Origin: Rhodoferax sp. BAB1
GTDB lineage: Bacteria; Pseudomonadota; Gammaproteobacteria; Burkholderiales; Burkholderiaceae_C
NCBI RefSeq assembly: GCF_013334205.1
Contig: NZ_CP054424.1
Coordinates: 1,880,001 to 1,944,000 of the forward strand
Length of the DNA stretch: 64,000 bases
Direction: 5' to 3'
Shown here: in pieces, positions 46,983 through 57,528 of the stretch
Numbering within the stretch: position 1 is the first letter of the stretch
How the letters are laid out: each line of letters opens with the position of its first letter
Translations under genes and position numbers: made by a program
Notes under the pieces: generated by a model
What the model was told of the DNA's origin: nothing
What the model saw: the letters and a program-made list of their open reading frames with translations, nothing else
Database searches by the model: none

Positions 46983-48842
46983 ATGACCGCCAGCGTCGCC
47001 CTGCACCCTCATCGGCACCCCTATCAATTCGGTGCCGGCATCGGCCTGCTGGCTCTTTCGATACCGCTGATGCTGGTCTTGCTGCGTCAGGATGTTTCGG
47101 CAACACTTGCCAGCACCTGGTTGCCGCATTGGCATATCGCGGCCGACCTGATCACGGTGCTGGTCGCCCTGTTGATCTTCATCACCGGCTACCGCGCCAT
47201 CCTGTCTCCCCGCAAGGGCGCCGTGGTCTGGCTGGGCGTCGGTTTCCTCGGCGTCGCATTGCTCGGGTTCCTGAACGTGGCCAGCCATGCCGATCTGGCC
47301 GAAGACCTCGAGCCCGCGGCCAGGCAAGCCTCGCTCGGCTTCGGCCTGGCTGCCCGGCTGGTGGCCGCAGTCGTCCTGCTGGTCTACGCCGCACTACCCG
47401 CCGTGCCCGACGTGAGCCGCACCCGCAAGCGCATGGCGGTCGGGATCGTGCTGGCGGGTGTCCTCCTTCCCGGCTACCTGGTGCTGACGCAGTCGGCCCT
47501 GCCGCCGGTCCTGCTCGACGGGCAGGACCGGCCGACCGCCCTCTACTGGAGTCTGCAGGTCGCCATCGTCATCCTGCACCTGAGCACCCTGTTCGTCTTC
47601 TGGCAACGTCGTTCGATGCTGGAACAGGAGTGCCTGATGGCCCTGATCTTTGCGGCGGCCCTGTCCGCCGTCGCAGGGCTGTTCTTCAGCCTTTCCATCG
47701 GCCTGTCGCACACCAGCCTGCATTCCGCAGGAAATGCCTACCAGGTGGCGGCTTATCTCTACCTGTTCCATGCGACCTTCAACGAAGCCCTGAGCCGCCC
47801 GATGCAGCGACTGGAGATGTTGTACCAGCGGGAGAATGCCACGCTCACGGCCGCCCCGGACGGCGTGATCTGGGTCGATCAGGAAGGCACCATCGTGCTG
47901 GCCAATCCGGCCATGCAGGTACTCAGCGCCTATCTCCCCAAGGAGCTCATCGGTCAGAACGTGTCCATCTTCCTGCCGCCCCACCTGCGCGAACGGCACG
48001 CGCAATCCATGCGCGACTTTTTCCATGCGCCACACAGCCGCGCCATGGGCATCATGGACCTCAGGCTCTACCGGCGCGATGGTTCCCTGCAGCCGGTGGA
48101 TATCTCCCTGGGCTACTGGGAGGTGGACGGCAAGCCGCATGCGATTGCCTACCTGCGCGACCTGACCGAGCGCAAGAAGCTCGAGGAATCGCTGCGCTAC
48201 CAGGCCACGCACGACGAGCTCACCGGCCTGCCCAACCGTTGGCTCTTCCAATTGCAGCTCCGGCAGGCGCTGTCACGGGCCGAACGCAGCCACCACCGGG
48301 TGGCGGTGCTCTTCATGGACCTGGACCACTTCAAGACGATCAACGACACCTTTGGCCACGCCGTCGGGGATGCCCTGCTGGTGCAGGCCAGCCGGCGCAT
48401 CCACAGCCAGTTGCGAACCAGCGACACACTGGCACGCATGGGCGGGGATGAATTTTCCATCCTGCTGCCCGACCTCAACCATGCCGACGAAGCCGTCAGC
48501 GTGGCCCTCAAGATCCTCGCCTGCCTGCAGGACGCCTTTGACTTGCCGGACCAGCAGGTCTACAGCGGGGCCAGCATCGGGCTGGCCTACTACCCGGACG
48601 ATGCACGCGACAGCGACACGCTGCTGCGTTATGCCGACATGGCCATGTACCAGGCCAAACAGGCCGGGCGCGGGGACTACGCCTGCTATTCGCTGGACAT
48701 GGACCGCCGCACGCATGAGGACATGCTGCTGCACTCGCGGCTCAAGACCGCCCTGAGCGAGCAGTTGCTGAGCCTGCATTTCCAGCCCCAGGTCAATCTG
48801 CGCGATGGCCGGCTGGAGGGTGCCGAAGCCCTGCTGCGCTGA
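46983..48842 (+). CDS. Membrane PAS-GGDEF protein, truncated by TGA at the EAL signature
   Basis: A 619-residue protein as read. Residues 1-270 form a seven-helix MASE-type sensor, about 275-395 a PAS domain, and about 400-570 a GGDEF diguanylate cyclase domain with intact MGGDEF (487-491). An RxxD I-site (RTSD) lies five residues before GGDEF, so product inhibition is likely. The EAL domain begins (LHFQPQVNLRDGRLEGAEALLR) and stops at TGA 48840-48842, where the family has Trp (EALLRW). The frame continues intact afterwards. A single TGG to TGA change explains it. As it stands, the product would make but not degrade c-di-GMP. Confidence 0.85.
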   Translation: MTASVALHPHRHPYQFGAGIGLLALSIPLMLVLLRQDVSATLASTWLPHWHIAADLITVLVALLIFITGYRAILSPRKGAVVWLGVGFLGVALLGFLNVASHADLAEDLEPAARQASLGFGLAARLVAAVVLLVYAALPAVPDVSRTRKRMAVGIVLAGVLLPGYLVLTQSALPPVLLDGQDRPTALYWSLQVAIVILHLSTLFVFWQRRSMLEQECLMALIFAAALSAVAGLFFSLSIGLSHTSLHSAGNAYQVAAYLYLFHATFNEALSRPMQRLEMLYQRENATLTAAPDGVIWVDQEGTIVLANPAMQVLSAYLPKELIGQNVSIFLPPHLRERHAQSMRDFFHAPHSRAMGIMDLRLYRRDGSLQPVDISLGYWEVDGKPHAIAYLRDLTERKKLEESLRYQATHDELTGLPNRWLFQLQLRQALSRAERSHHRVAVLFMDLDHFKTINDTFGHAVGDALLVQASRRIHSQLRTSDTLARMGGDEFSILLPDLNHADEAVSVALKILACLQDAFDLPDQQVYSGASIGLAYYPDDARDSDTLLRYADMAMYQAKQAGRGDYACYSLDMDRRTHEDMLLHSRLKTALSEQLLSLHFQPQVNLRDGRLEGAEALLR

Positions 48843-49523
48843 CAGGATCCGGTGCTGGGTCGCGTCGGACCGGACCGCTTCATCCCGATCGCCGAGGCCA
48901 CCGGGCTGATCCTGCCGCTGTCTGACTGGGTGCTGGAAACCGCGTGCCGCCAGATCGCCACCTGGCAGCATGCCGGTACGCCCATGCGCCTGTCCATCAA
49001 CGTTTCGGCCCATCAGTTGCACCAGGGTCAGCTTACCGACAAGGTGCGCAGCGCGCTGGCCCGGCATGGCGCGCACGCCCGCTGGCTGGAACTTGAAATC
49101 ACCGAGACCGTGGCCATGACCCAGCCGCGCCAGGCCCTGGATCAGCTGCTGGCCCTGGTGGAACTGGGCTGCAGCATCTCGCTGGACGACTTCGGCACAG
49201 GCTACTCCTCGCTCGCCTACCTCAAGGCCCTGCCGGTGAGCAAGATCAAGATCGACCAGAGCTTCGTGCAGGACATCACCGACGACCCGGACGACGACGT
49301 CATCGTGCAGACCATCATCGGCATGGCGCACAACCTCGGGCTGGCTGTCATCGCCGAAGGTGTCGAGACAGAAGCCCAGCGCGACCGCCTGGCGCTTTAT
49401 GGCTGCACCACCTGCCAGGGCTACCTCTTTCACCGCCCCATGCCATTGCCGGCGTTCGAGTCGTTGCTGCAGCGGCATTTCCAGACACCAGAACAAGCCA
49501 GTCACCAGGAGACAAGACCATGA
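48843..49523 (+). pseudogene. EAL phosphodiesterase remainder after the nonsense codon
   Basis: The same frame continues without interruption for 226 codons and encodes the rest of an EAL domain: [56 protein letters not shown] (Asp pair), [21 protein letters not shown] and [10 protein letters not shown]. All catalytic positions after the EAL Glu look preserved. The first possible internal start is GTG 48852, with no good ribosome-binding site; a product from there would lack the EAL Glu and be inactive. Its stop overlaps the next chemoreceptor ATG. Recent mutation, sequencing error or readthrough are the options. Confidence 0.8.
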
Positions 49524-51292
49524 ACCAGTTCAAGATATCCACCCGGCTGACGCTGCTCATCGGCCTGATGTCGCTCATATTGATCGGCATCGGACTGCTG
49601 GGCCTGTTCGGCATCAGCCAATCCAATGCGGGGCTCAAGACGGTGTATGAGGATCGCACCATCCCCCTGGGACAGGTCGCAGACATCGAGCGCTTGCTGC
49701 TGCGCAATCGGCTGGCCATTGCGGTTTCGATCGTGACCCCGACGCCCGAAACCATCCAGGCCAACACGGCCGAGATCGAAGCCAATATTGCAGCCATCAC
49801 CAAGACCTGGGATGACTTTATGGCAACGACCCTGACGGCCGAAGAGGGAAAAATCGCCAGGCAATTTGCCGATGATCGTGGCCGGTTCGTGCGGGAAGGC
49901 CTGCGGCCGGCCGTGGCCGCGCTGCACGCCAACGACGTCGAAGGCGTCAAGCAGATCGTGACCGACAAGATCCGTCCGCTGTACGAACCGGTCGGGGCCG
50001 GCATCGCGGCCCTGAAAAAACTGCAACTCGACGTCGCCCAGGCGGAATACGCTACCGCAGATGCGCGCTACCAGATGATCCGCATCGTGTCGATCAGCGC
50101 CATCACGGCCGGTCTCCTGTTCTCCGTGCTGTTCGGCATGGTCCTGGTGCGCGGCATCTCGCGCGCACTGGACGAGGCCATTGCCGCGGCCGACGCTGTG
50201 TCGCAAGGCAACCTGGGCCACCGCTTCCAGGTACGGGGCCAGGACGAAGTAGCGAAACTGCTGAGAGCGCTCTCGGCCATGCAGGACAGCCTGGTCAAGG
50301 TGGTCAGCACCGTGCGCTCCGGTTCGGAATCCGTGGCCACCGCCAGCGCCCAGATCGCCCAGGGCAACCAGGACCTGAGCGCGCGCACCGAGAGCCAGGC
50401 CAGCGCGCTGGAAGAGACTGCTGCCTCGATGGAAGAGCTGGGCTCCACCGTCAAGCAGAACGCCGACAACGCGCGCCAGGCCAACCAGCTGGCCCAGAGC
50501 GCCAGCACCGTGGCCGTCAAGGGTGGCGAGGTGGTGGCCCAGGTGGTGGACACCATGAAGGGCATCAACGATTCGAGCAAGAAGATCGCCGACATCATCA
50601 GCGTGATCGACGGCATCGCCTTCCAGACCAACATCCTGGCCTTGAACGCCGCGGTGGAAGCCGCGCGGGCCGGTGAACAGGGCCGCGGGTTTGCCGTGGT
50701 GGCCAGCGAGGTGCGCAGCCTGGCGGGCCGCAGTGCCGATGCCGCCAAGGAGATCAAGACCCTCATCACCGATAGCGTGGAGCGGGTGGAACAGGGCACG
50801 GCCCTGGTAGACCAGGCCGGTGCCACCATGCAGGAAGTGGTGAGCAGCATCCGCCGCGTGACCGACATCATGGGTGAGATCAGCGCCGCCAGCACCGAGC
50901 AGAGCGCAGGCGTGGCCCAGATCGGCGAGGCCGTGGTGCAGATGGACCAGGCCACGCAGCAGAACGCCGCGCTGGTGGAGGAGATGGCCGCCGCCGCAGG
51001 CAGCCTGAACAGCCAGGCCCAGGAACTGGTGCAGACCGTGGCCGTGTTCCAGCTGGCGCAAGGTCCGGTGGCACTCCAGGGCACCCGGCCTTCCCATGCG
51101 CCAGTGGCCCTTGCCCCCAATCCCGCCCGGGGCAACACCAGGGCAGTGGACACCCGACCATCCCCGCGGCCCCTGCCCTCCTTCTCCACCGCGACGAAAA
51201 CCGGGGTGATGAAAATCGAAACCACCGCCCCGGCCGCAACAGCCCCCCGGAAGCCTGTCCACCCAGGCCAGGACGACTGGGAGTCCTTCTGA
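49520..51292 (+). CDS. Methyl-accepting chemotaxis protein with CheR-tether pentapeptide
   Basis: A 590-residue chemoreceptor. The first membrane helix ([22 protein letters not shown]) is followed by a periplasmic four-helix-bundle sensor, then a second helix ([21 protein letters not shown]), a HAMP domain and the MCP signalling domain ([45 protein letters not shown]). A flexible Pro/Ala-rich tail ends DDWESF; DWESF resembles the NWETF tether that recruits CheR and CheB. Start overlaps the EAL stop (ATGA). Ligand unknown. Confidence 0.93.
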   Translation: MNQFKISTRLTLLIGLMSLILIGIGLLGLFGISQSNAGLKTVYEDRTIPLGQVADIERLLLRNRLAIAVSIVTPTPETIQANTAEIEANIAAITKTWDDFMATTLTAEEGKIARQFADDRGRFVREGLRPAVAALHANDVEGVKQIVTDKIRPLYEPVGAGIAALKKLQLDVAQAEYATADARYQMIRIVSISAITAGLLFSVLFGMVLVRGISRALDEAIAAADAVSQGNLGHRFQVRGQDEVAKLLRALSAMQDSLVKVVSTVRSGSESVATASAQIAQGNQDLSARTESQASALEETAASMEELGSTVKQNADNARQANQLAQSASTVAVKGGEVVAQVVDTMKGINDSSKKIADIISVIDGIAFQTNILALNAAVEAARAGEQGRGFAVVASEVRSLAGRSADAAKEIKTLITDSVERVEQGTALVDQAGATMQEVVSSIRRVTDIMGEISAASTEQSAGVAQIGEAVVQMDQATQQNAALVEEMAAAAGSLNSQAQELVQTVAVFQLAQGPVALQGTRPSHAPVALAPNPARGNTRAVDTRPSPRPLPSFSTATKTGVMKIETTAPAATAPRKPVHPGQDDWESF

Positions 51293-51425
51293 GCCAGCTG
51301 CGGCAGGGCCGCCAGGGTGCGCAATTTCTCTCGATGTTGTGAACCATTTCCGCAGGGTTCACGAGCCTTGCTCCCGGCATCCGCCCCTGGCGATATCATA
51401 TGCATGCATACCTTGGACACCCGCC

Positions 51426-52721
51426 TTGCATACCGATACCCAGTACTTCACCAAGGCTGTCACCGAACTGGGCAGGGTACGGCCCGTCGTCACCACGCAG
51501 CCCATCTACAACGCCAAGGGCATCAAGATCATCGAACAGGGTGTGGCCATCAACCCGGGTCTGTACGACCGCCTGATGGAACACCGCTTGTCGGCGCCCA
51601 TCGAGGACTCCGTCTCGAGCCTGCCCACGGTGAATGGCCATGTCCTGCGCAAAGGCATGGAGGAGATGGCTGCGCAAACGCCATTTTTCGCCCGGATGCT
51701 GGAGGACAGCGACACCCGAAACGTCCTGTTCGATATCGTCGAGCGCATCCATCTGCCGGATCCCATCGCTTTCCAGCTCACGATGGCCTGCGAGATACGC
51801 CCCTCGCTGTACCAGCATCTGCTGAGCACCACGCTCACGGCGTGCTGGCTGGCGGCCGCCAGCGGCATGTCCCGCCTGCAGCTCCGGGTCGCGGCCACGG
51901 CGGGGCTGCTGCACGATATCGGCATGCTGCATCTGGACCCCCGCCTGCTGGAGTACAAGGTCGGCATCGACCGCAGCCAGCACCGGCAACTCGTTTCCCA
52001 CCCGATGGTGTCCAGTGCGCTGATCGAGCGGCACAAGGAATACCCCAGGGAGGTGGTCCAGGCCGTGCTGGAACACCATGAATTCCTGGACGGTTCAGGT
52101 TATCCGCGCAACCTGCGCGAAGACGGCATCAGCCCTTGCGGCAAGCTCATGGCCCTGACCGAACTGGTGACCGGCGCTTTTGCGCCCGGCCGCGAAGTTC
52201 CGGAACTGCGTCTGTCCATCCTGCTGCGCATGAACACGCATCGTTATGACGCAGGCCTGTCGGAAAAGATCATCGCCCTGCTCAGGCCGCAGAACGAATC
52301 GGTTGAATCGATCACCCTGCTGGAGGACCCGATCCGCTGCCTGCTGGAAATACAAGCGGTACTGACCGCCTGGCCCGAAGACAGGATTGCATCCTCCCAA
52401 CTGGTCGAGGAGCACAAGAAGATACTGATCCCGATCGCCGCGCAGGCTGCGCAGCTCAGCCGCACGCTGGCCCGTGCCGGCGCGGCCCCGGAACAGCTCG
52501 AGCAACTGGGCAAGGATGCCCTGGATCAGCATCTGCAGGCCGAACTGACCCTGCTGGCCAGCGAGGCCGCCTGGCAACTGCGCGCCCTGGCCCGGCAGGT
52601 CAGGCGCCACTGGCGCACCGAAGCGGATGACGCCACCGAGCAGAAGCTGCACGACTGGCTGGCCAGCGTGGATGCCGCCGTCTCACGCACGACCCGGGAA
52701 TACAGCAGCGACGATGCCTGA
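51426..52721 (+). CDS. HD-GYP domain protein, probable c-di-GMP phosphodiesterase
   Basis: A protein of about 431 residues with an HD-GYP domain: HD dyad in GLLHDIGMLHLDPR, then EHHEFLDGSGYPRNL, the HHE...GYP signature. The C-terminal 150 residues are helical and unassigned. HD-GYP enzymes hydrolyse c-di-GMP, fitting the neighbouring GGDEF-EAL gene. The 5' end is uncertain: no ATG is in frame near the conserved start (YFTKAVTELGRVRPVVTTQPIY). I chose TTG 51426; GTG 51339 would add 29 residues. A TATCAT at 51394 may be its -10. Confidence 0.8.
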   Translation: MHTDTQYFTKAVTELGRVRPVVTTQPIYNAKGIKIIEQGVAINPGLYDRLMEHRLSAPIEDSVSSLPTVNGHVLRKGMEEMAAQTPFFARMLEDSDTRNVLFDIVERIHLPDPIAFQLTMACEIRPSLYQHLLSTTLTACWLAAASGMSRLQLRVAATAGLLHDIGMLHLDPRLLEYKVGIDRSQHRQLVSHPMVSSALIERHKEYPREVVQAVLEHHEFLDGSGYPRNLREDGISPCGKLMALTELVTGAFAPGREVPELRLSILLRMNTHRYDAGLSEKIIALLRPQNESVESITLLEDPIRCLLEIQAVLTAWPEDRIASSQLVEEHKKILIPIAAQAAQLSRTLARAGAAPEQLEQLGKDALDQHLQAELTLLASEAAWQLRALARQVRRHWRTEADDATEQKLHDWLASVDAAVSRTTREYSSDDA

Positions 52722-52729
52722 GCAGCCAC

Positions 52730-52769
52730 GGCCTGTTCGCACTTGAGAAATCAGTGTGAACAGGCCTTT
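52730..52769. terminator. Bidirectional terminator between the HD-GYP gene and rpoS
   Basis: A 14-bp stem with one G-T pair (GGCCTGTTCGCACT / AGTGTGAACAGGCC) and a 9-base loop, followed by TTT, lies between the convergent genes. Confidence 0.85.
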
Positions 52770-52774
52770 CTGTA

Positions 52775-53755
<981 letters not shown>

Positions 53756-53782
53756 GGCGGGTCCTCACGGCGTCCACGCTGC

Positions 53783-54673
53783 CTAACGCGGCGGCAGGTA
53801 TTTGAGCGGATCGACCGGCTTGCCCTGGCGCCGCACCTCGAAGTGCAGCTTCACGCGGTCGGCATCGCTGTTGCCCATTTCGGCGATCTTCTGCCCCTTG
53901 CGCACGGCCTGGTCTTCCTTGACCAGCAGCGACTTGTTGTGGGCATAGGCCGTCAGGTAGGTGTTGTTGTGCTTGAGGATGATGAGGTTGCCATAACCCC
54001 GCAGGCCGGCCCCGACATACACGACACGGCCATCAGCCGCGGCCAGCACCGGTTCACCCGCCGCACCGCCCAGGTCCAGGCCCTTGTTCTTCACCTCGTC
54101 GAAACCGGCCAGCACCGGGCCGGGCACCGGCCAGATCCAGCTCAGGCCGGATTCTGCCGCGGCGGCGGCCGCCGCGGGCTCGGCCGCCGCCGTTGCCGCC
54201 GGCCGGGCCGCTGCACTCGATGCCTGGCCAGGCTGCACCTGGGTGGACGCGATGCTGGACGATCCGATGGGCCGGGTCACGACCCCGCCGTTTTCGGTCG
54301 CCGCCACGGCGCCCGCCACGACGGGCGCGGTGACCCGCAGCACCTGACCGACCTCGATCTGGTTGGGCTGCGCCAGGTTGTTCCAGGCAGCGATGTCTTT
54401 CCAGTTCTGCCCGGTTTCCAGCCCGATGCGGATCAGCGTCTCGCCGGGCTTGACGGTGTAGTAACCGACCTTGCCCGCGTTCTCGAAACCCGGCGGCTGC
54501 TTGACCGCCACGGTGTTGGGGTCCATCACCGGCCGGGACACGGAGGTGCGCCGCTCCTCCACGGGGGCGCTGCTCGGGCCAGTGCCGCAGGCTGCCAGCA
54601 CGAACGTGCCCGCCAGCAGCAAACCCAAGAGCCCGGCTCGTCGAGAATTAACCGTCATAGATGATTCCTTCAT
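53783..54673 (-). CDS. nlpD: LysM-M23 lipoprotein NlpD
   Basis: A 296-residue outer-membrane lipoprotein activating cell-wall amidases at division. The signal peptide ends at the lipobox VLAAC. A LysM domain (YYTVKPGETLIRIGLETGQNWKDIAAWN) is followed by an Ala-rich linker and a C-terminal M23 fold (VLAAADGRVVYVGAGLRGYGNLIILKHNNTYLTAYAHNKSLLV). As in other NlpD proteins, some catalytic zinc ligands look missing, fitting an activator role. ATG overlaps the pcm stop by four bases. Confidence 0.95.
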   Translation of the reverse strand: MKESSMTVNSRRAGLLGLLLAGTFVLAACGTGPSSAPVEERRTSVSRPVMDPNTVAVKQPPGFENAGKVGYYTVKPGETLIRIGLETGQNWKDIAAWNNLAQPNQIEVGQVLRVTAPVVAGAVAATENGGVVTRPIGSSSIASTQVQPGQASSAAARPAATAAAEPAAAAAAAESGLSWIWPVPGPVLAGFDEVKNKGLDLGGAAGEPVLAAADGRVVYVGAGLRGYGNLIILKHNNTYLTAYAHNKSLLVKEDQAVRKGQKIAEMGNSDADRVKLHFEVRRQGKPVDPLKYLPPR

Positions 54674-55491
54674 GCGATGCCCGATTTTAGGGGGACAAAG
54701 TGCACCGCCTCAAGCAAGGTGTGTTGCACGCCGCTGGCGGTCTTGTCCAGGACCAGCAAGGCCTGGCCTGCGCCTGCAGCACGGGCCACCGGCGCCACCA
54801 GGCGACCGCCCACGGCGAGCTGCTCGATCCAGGCCGGTGGCACGGCCTCGCCGCCCGCCGCCGCGATGATGCCGGCATAAGGCGCGCCCTGGGCAAAACC
54901 GGCCATGCCGTCTCCGAAGAGCAGGTGCACATTGGGCAATCGCAGGGTCCGCAGGTTCTCGCGCGCCTTCTCGTGCAGACCGCGCAGGCGCTCGATGCTG
55001 TAGACCTCTTTCACCAGCAGGCTCAGCACGGCGGCCTGGTAGCCGCAGCCGGTGCCGATCTCCAGCACGCGGCCCATGGTCGCGGTGCGGCCGGCCAGCA
55101 GCAGTTCTGCCATGCGCGCCACCACATTGGGCTTGGAGATGGTCTGGCCCAGTCCGATGGGCAGGCTGGTGTCCTCGTAGGCCTGGGTGGCCAGCGCCGT
55201 GTCGACGAAACGATGCCGCTCCACACGCCCCATGGCCTCGAGCACGCGCACATCCTTGATGCCCTGGGCCGCCAGCTTCTGCACCATGGCCAGGCGCACC
55301 GCCTGCGAATCCAGGCCCAGGCCCTGGGGGGTGAGGGCCGCGGGCTGCGGGCGGGGCCGTTCCCCCGCCGCGGGGGCCAACATCGCGCCACTGCGCGGCG
55401 CGACCGGCGCCACCGTGCGTGCGGCACGCGCCGGGGTCTCGGCCGGCCGGTCCAGCCGCGCCGGAAAACCTGGGCGCGGACGCGGGTTCAT
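54670..55491 (-). CDS. pcm: Protein-L-isoaspartate O-methyltransferase
   Basis: A 273-residue SAM-dependent repair enzyme methylating isoaspartyl residues in damaged proteins. The core has [46 protein letters not shown] (SAM site) and [18 protein letters not shown]. It carries an N-terminal extension of about 60 Pro/Arg/Ala-rich residues beyond the roughly 210-residue enterobacterial form. It overlaps surE and nlpD by four bases on each side. Confidence 0.95.
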   Translation of the reverse strand: MNPRPRPGFPARLDRPAETPARAARTVAPVAPRSGAMLAPAAGERPRPQPAALTPQGLGLDSQAVRLAMVQKLAAQGIKDVRVLEAMGRVERHRFVDTALATQAYEDTSLPIGLGQTISKPNVVARMAELLLAGRTATMGRVLEIGTGCGYQAAVLSLLVKEVYSIERLRGLHEKARENLRTLRLPNVHLLFGDGMAGFAQGAPYAGIIAAAGGEAVPPAWIEQLAVGGRLVAPVARAAGAGQALLVLDKTASGVQHTLLEAVHFVPLKSGIA

Positions 55492-56258
55492 GCACGCCCC
55501 TTGGTGGCGAGTTGCGCCATGGACTGCGCCCAGTAACCCAGGCGCTCGTGGTCGCAGAGGTCGACCTTGAGCGGTGTCACCGTGACATGGCCCAGGGCGG
55601 TGGCGTGGAAGTCGGTGCCCTCGCTCTCGTCCAGGGCCGGCCCGGCCGCGCCGATCCAGTACATGGTCTCGCCACGCGGACTGGTCTGGGTGATGACGGC
55701 TTCAGCCGCATGGCGCCGCCCCAGGCGGCAGACCTTGGCAGGCTTGAGCGCCTCCAGCGGCAAGCAGGGGATGTTGACGTTGAGCAGCCAGGGCTGGGTG
55801 CCCACCATCTTCTGGGCCAGCATCTGCTGCACCAGTTCACGCGCCCGCGCCGCGGCGGCGTCCAGATGCTTCCAGCCCTTCTCGGTCTGGGAGAAGGCGA
55901 TGGCCGGAATGCCGAAGAGGTAACCCTCCATGGCCGCGCCCACGGTGCCCGAGTAGATGGTGTCGTCGCCCATATTGGCGCCGTTGTTGATGCCCGAGAC
56001 CACCAGGTCGGGCCGGTAGCCCAGCAGGCCGGTCAGCGCGATGTGCACGCAGTCGGCGGGTGTGCCGTTGACGTAGCGGAAACCATTGGCCGCGCGGTGC
56101 ACGTACAGCGGCGAATGCAGGGTGAGCGCATTGGATTTGGCACTGTTGTTGTGCTCGGGCGCCACCACCTCGACGTCGGCCACGTCTTTCAGCGCCTCGT
56201 AGAGCGCCACGATGCCGGGCGCCTGGTAGCCATCGTCGTTGGAGATCAGGATTTTCAT
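55488..56258 (-). CDS. surE: 5'/3'-nucleotidase SurE
   Basis: A 256-residue metal-dependent nucleotidase active on nucleoside monophosphates and exopolyphosphate. It opens [16 protein letters not shown] with the metal-binding DD pair and has [44 protein letters not shown] and [12 protein letters not shown] 56258 begins the conserved sequence; 56267 and 56279 are in-frame alternatives. First gene of surE-pcm-nlpD-rpoS. Confidence 0.96.
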   Translation of the reverse strand: MKILISNDDGYQAPGIVALYEALKDVADVEVVAPEHNNSAKSNALTLHSPLYVHRAANGFRYVNGTPADCVHIALTGLLGYRPDLVVSGINNGANMGDDTIYSGTVGAAMEGYLFGIPAIAFSQTEKGWKHLDAAAARARELVQQMLAQKMVGTQPWLLNVNIPCLPLEALKPAKVCRLGRRHAAEAVITQTSPRGETMYWIGAAGPALDESEGTDFHATALGHVTVTPLKVDLCDHERLGYWAQSMAQLATKGRA

Positions 56259-56390
56259 GGTTGGCATGTCTGCGCCCATTGTAGGTGGCCGGCCTGTCCG
56301 TCTTGACTTGCGTCACGCGTGGGACAAGAGGGAAAACCACCTTGCACGTATCATGCCCGACGCGTTTGAGCACTTCACAGGAGACACTGT

Positions 56391-57365
56391 ATGCACGCAT
56401 GGTTATGCACGGACCCCAGCGGGGTCGACGCCCTCGAATGGAAGGAGCTCCCCACGCCGCAGCCCGGTCCCGGACAGGTGCTGATCGCCATCCAGGCCGC
56501 CAGCCTGAACTTCCCCGACCTGCTCATCGTGCACAACAAGTACCAGATCAAGCCGCCCCTGCCCTTCGTGCCGGGTGCCGAATATGCGGGCGTGGTCGAA
56601 GCCCTGGGCGTAGGCGTCACGAACCTGCAGGTCGGCCAGCACGTGGCCTGCCTCTCGGGCACCGGCGGCTTCGGCACCCACACCCTGGCGCCGGCCGCCC
56701 TGTGCCTGCCGCTGCCCGCCGGCTTCCCCTTCACCGATGCTGCGGCTTTCATCATGACCTACGCCACCTCGCACCATGCGCTGGTCGACCGGGCCCAGTT
56801 GAAAGCCGGCGAGACGGTGCTGGTGCTGGGCGCGGCCGGCGGCGTGGGCACGGCCGCCATCCAGATCGCCAAGGCCATGGGTGCGCGGGTGATCGCGGCG
56901 GCCTCCAGCGATGACAAGTGCGCCTTGTGCAAGACCATCGGTGCCGACGCGACCATCAACTACAGCACGCAGGACCTGCGCGAACAGCTCAAGGCCCTGA
57001 CCGGCGGCAAGGGCCCCGACGTGATCTACGACCCCGTGGGCGGCGACCTGGCCGAGCCGGCCCTGCGCTCCATCGCCTGGCGCGGCCGTTACCTCGTAGT
57101 GGGTTTTGCGGCCGGCCCCATCCCGGCCCTGCCCTTCAACCTGCCCCTGCTCAAGGGCGCTTCCATCGTGGGCGTGTTCTGGGGCGACTTCGCCAAGCGC
57201 GAGCCACAGGCCAACGCGACCATGATGATGGCCCTGGCCCAGTGGTACGGCCAGGGGAAGATCAAGCCCGTGCTTGACAGCACCCTGCCCATGGCCCAGC
57301 TCAAGGCCGCCTACGCGCGCATGGGGGCGCGTGACGTCAAGGGCAAGCTGGTCATGGTGAACTGA
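56391..57365 (+). CDS. Zinc-free NADPH:quinone oxidoreductase family protein
   Basis: A 324-residue medium-chain dehydrogenase/reductase of the quinone oxidoreductase group. It has the N-terminal catalytic fold (QPGPGQVLIAIQAASLNFPDLL; PFVPGAEYAGVVEALG) and the cofactor motif VLVLGAAGGVGTAAIQIAKAMG. Zinc-binding Cys residues of alcohol dehydrogenases are absent. GAGAC and AGGAG precede the ATG. It is monocistronic and ends at a terminator shared with tRNA-His. The physiological electron acceptor is unknown. Confidence 0.92.
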   Translation: MHAWLCTDPSGVDALEWKELPTPQPGPGQVLIAIQAASLNFPDLLIVHNKYQIKPPLPFVPGAEYAGVVEALGVGVTNLQVGQHVACLSGTGGFGTHTLAPAALCLPLPAGFPFTDAAAFIMTYATSHHALVDRAQLKAGETVLVLGAAGGVGTAAIQIAKAMGARVIAAASSDDKCALCKTIGADATINYSTQDLREQLKALTGGKGPDVIYDPVGGDLAEPALRSIAWRGRYLVVGFAAGPIPALPFNLPLLKGASIVGVFWGDFAKREPQANATMMMALAQWYGQGKIKPVLDSTLPMAQLKAAYARMGARDVKGKLVMVN

Positions 57366-57387
57366 GCCCCAGGAACGGCCCGAAAAC

Positions 57388-57417
57388 AAAAATGCCCGCT
57401 GATGCGGGCATTTTTTT
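57388..57417. terminator. Bidirectional terminator between the oxidoreductase gene and tRNA-His
   Basis: A 12-bp perfect stem AAAAATGCCCGC / GCGGGCATTTTT with a TGAT loop and T-rich ends on both strands. Confidence 0.92.
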
Positions 57418-57420
57418 ATC

Positions 57421-57497
57421 TGGGGTGGCTGATGGGACTCGAACCCACGACGACAGGAATCACAATCCTGGACTCTACCAACTGAGCTACAGCCACC
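57421..57497 (-). tRNA. tRNA-His (anticodon GTG)
   Basis: A 77-base gene on the minus strand, including encoded CCA. It shows the D-loop AGCTCAGTTGGTAGAG, anticodon loop with GTG (TTGTGAT) and T-loop GGTTCGAGTC. The extra 5' G pairs with C73, the identity element for HisRS. It closely matches the E. coli tRNA-His. Confidence 0.97.
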
Positions 57498-57528
57498 GTG
57501 AGTCCGAAATTATACCCCGAGTCGTCGG

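Noticed and set aside
48840..48842. TGA read as selenocysteine
   Set aside because: The family has Trp here, not Cys or Sec, and no selenoprotein context was seen. A TGG to TGA change is simpler.
45229..51292. Recombination or frameshift between the two chemoreceptor genes
   Set aside because: Their signalling domains are similar because the MCP tip is conserved in all receptors; both genes are complete.
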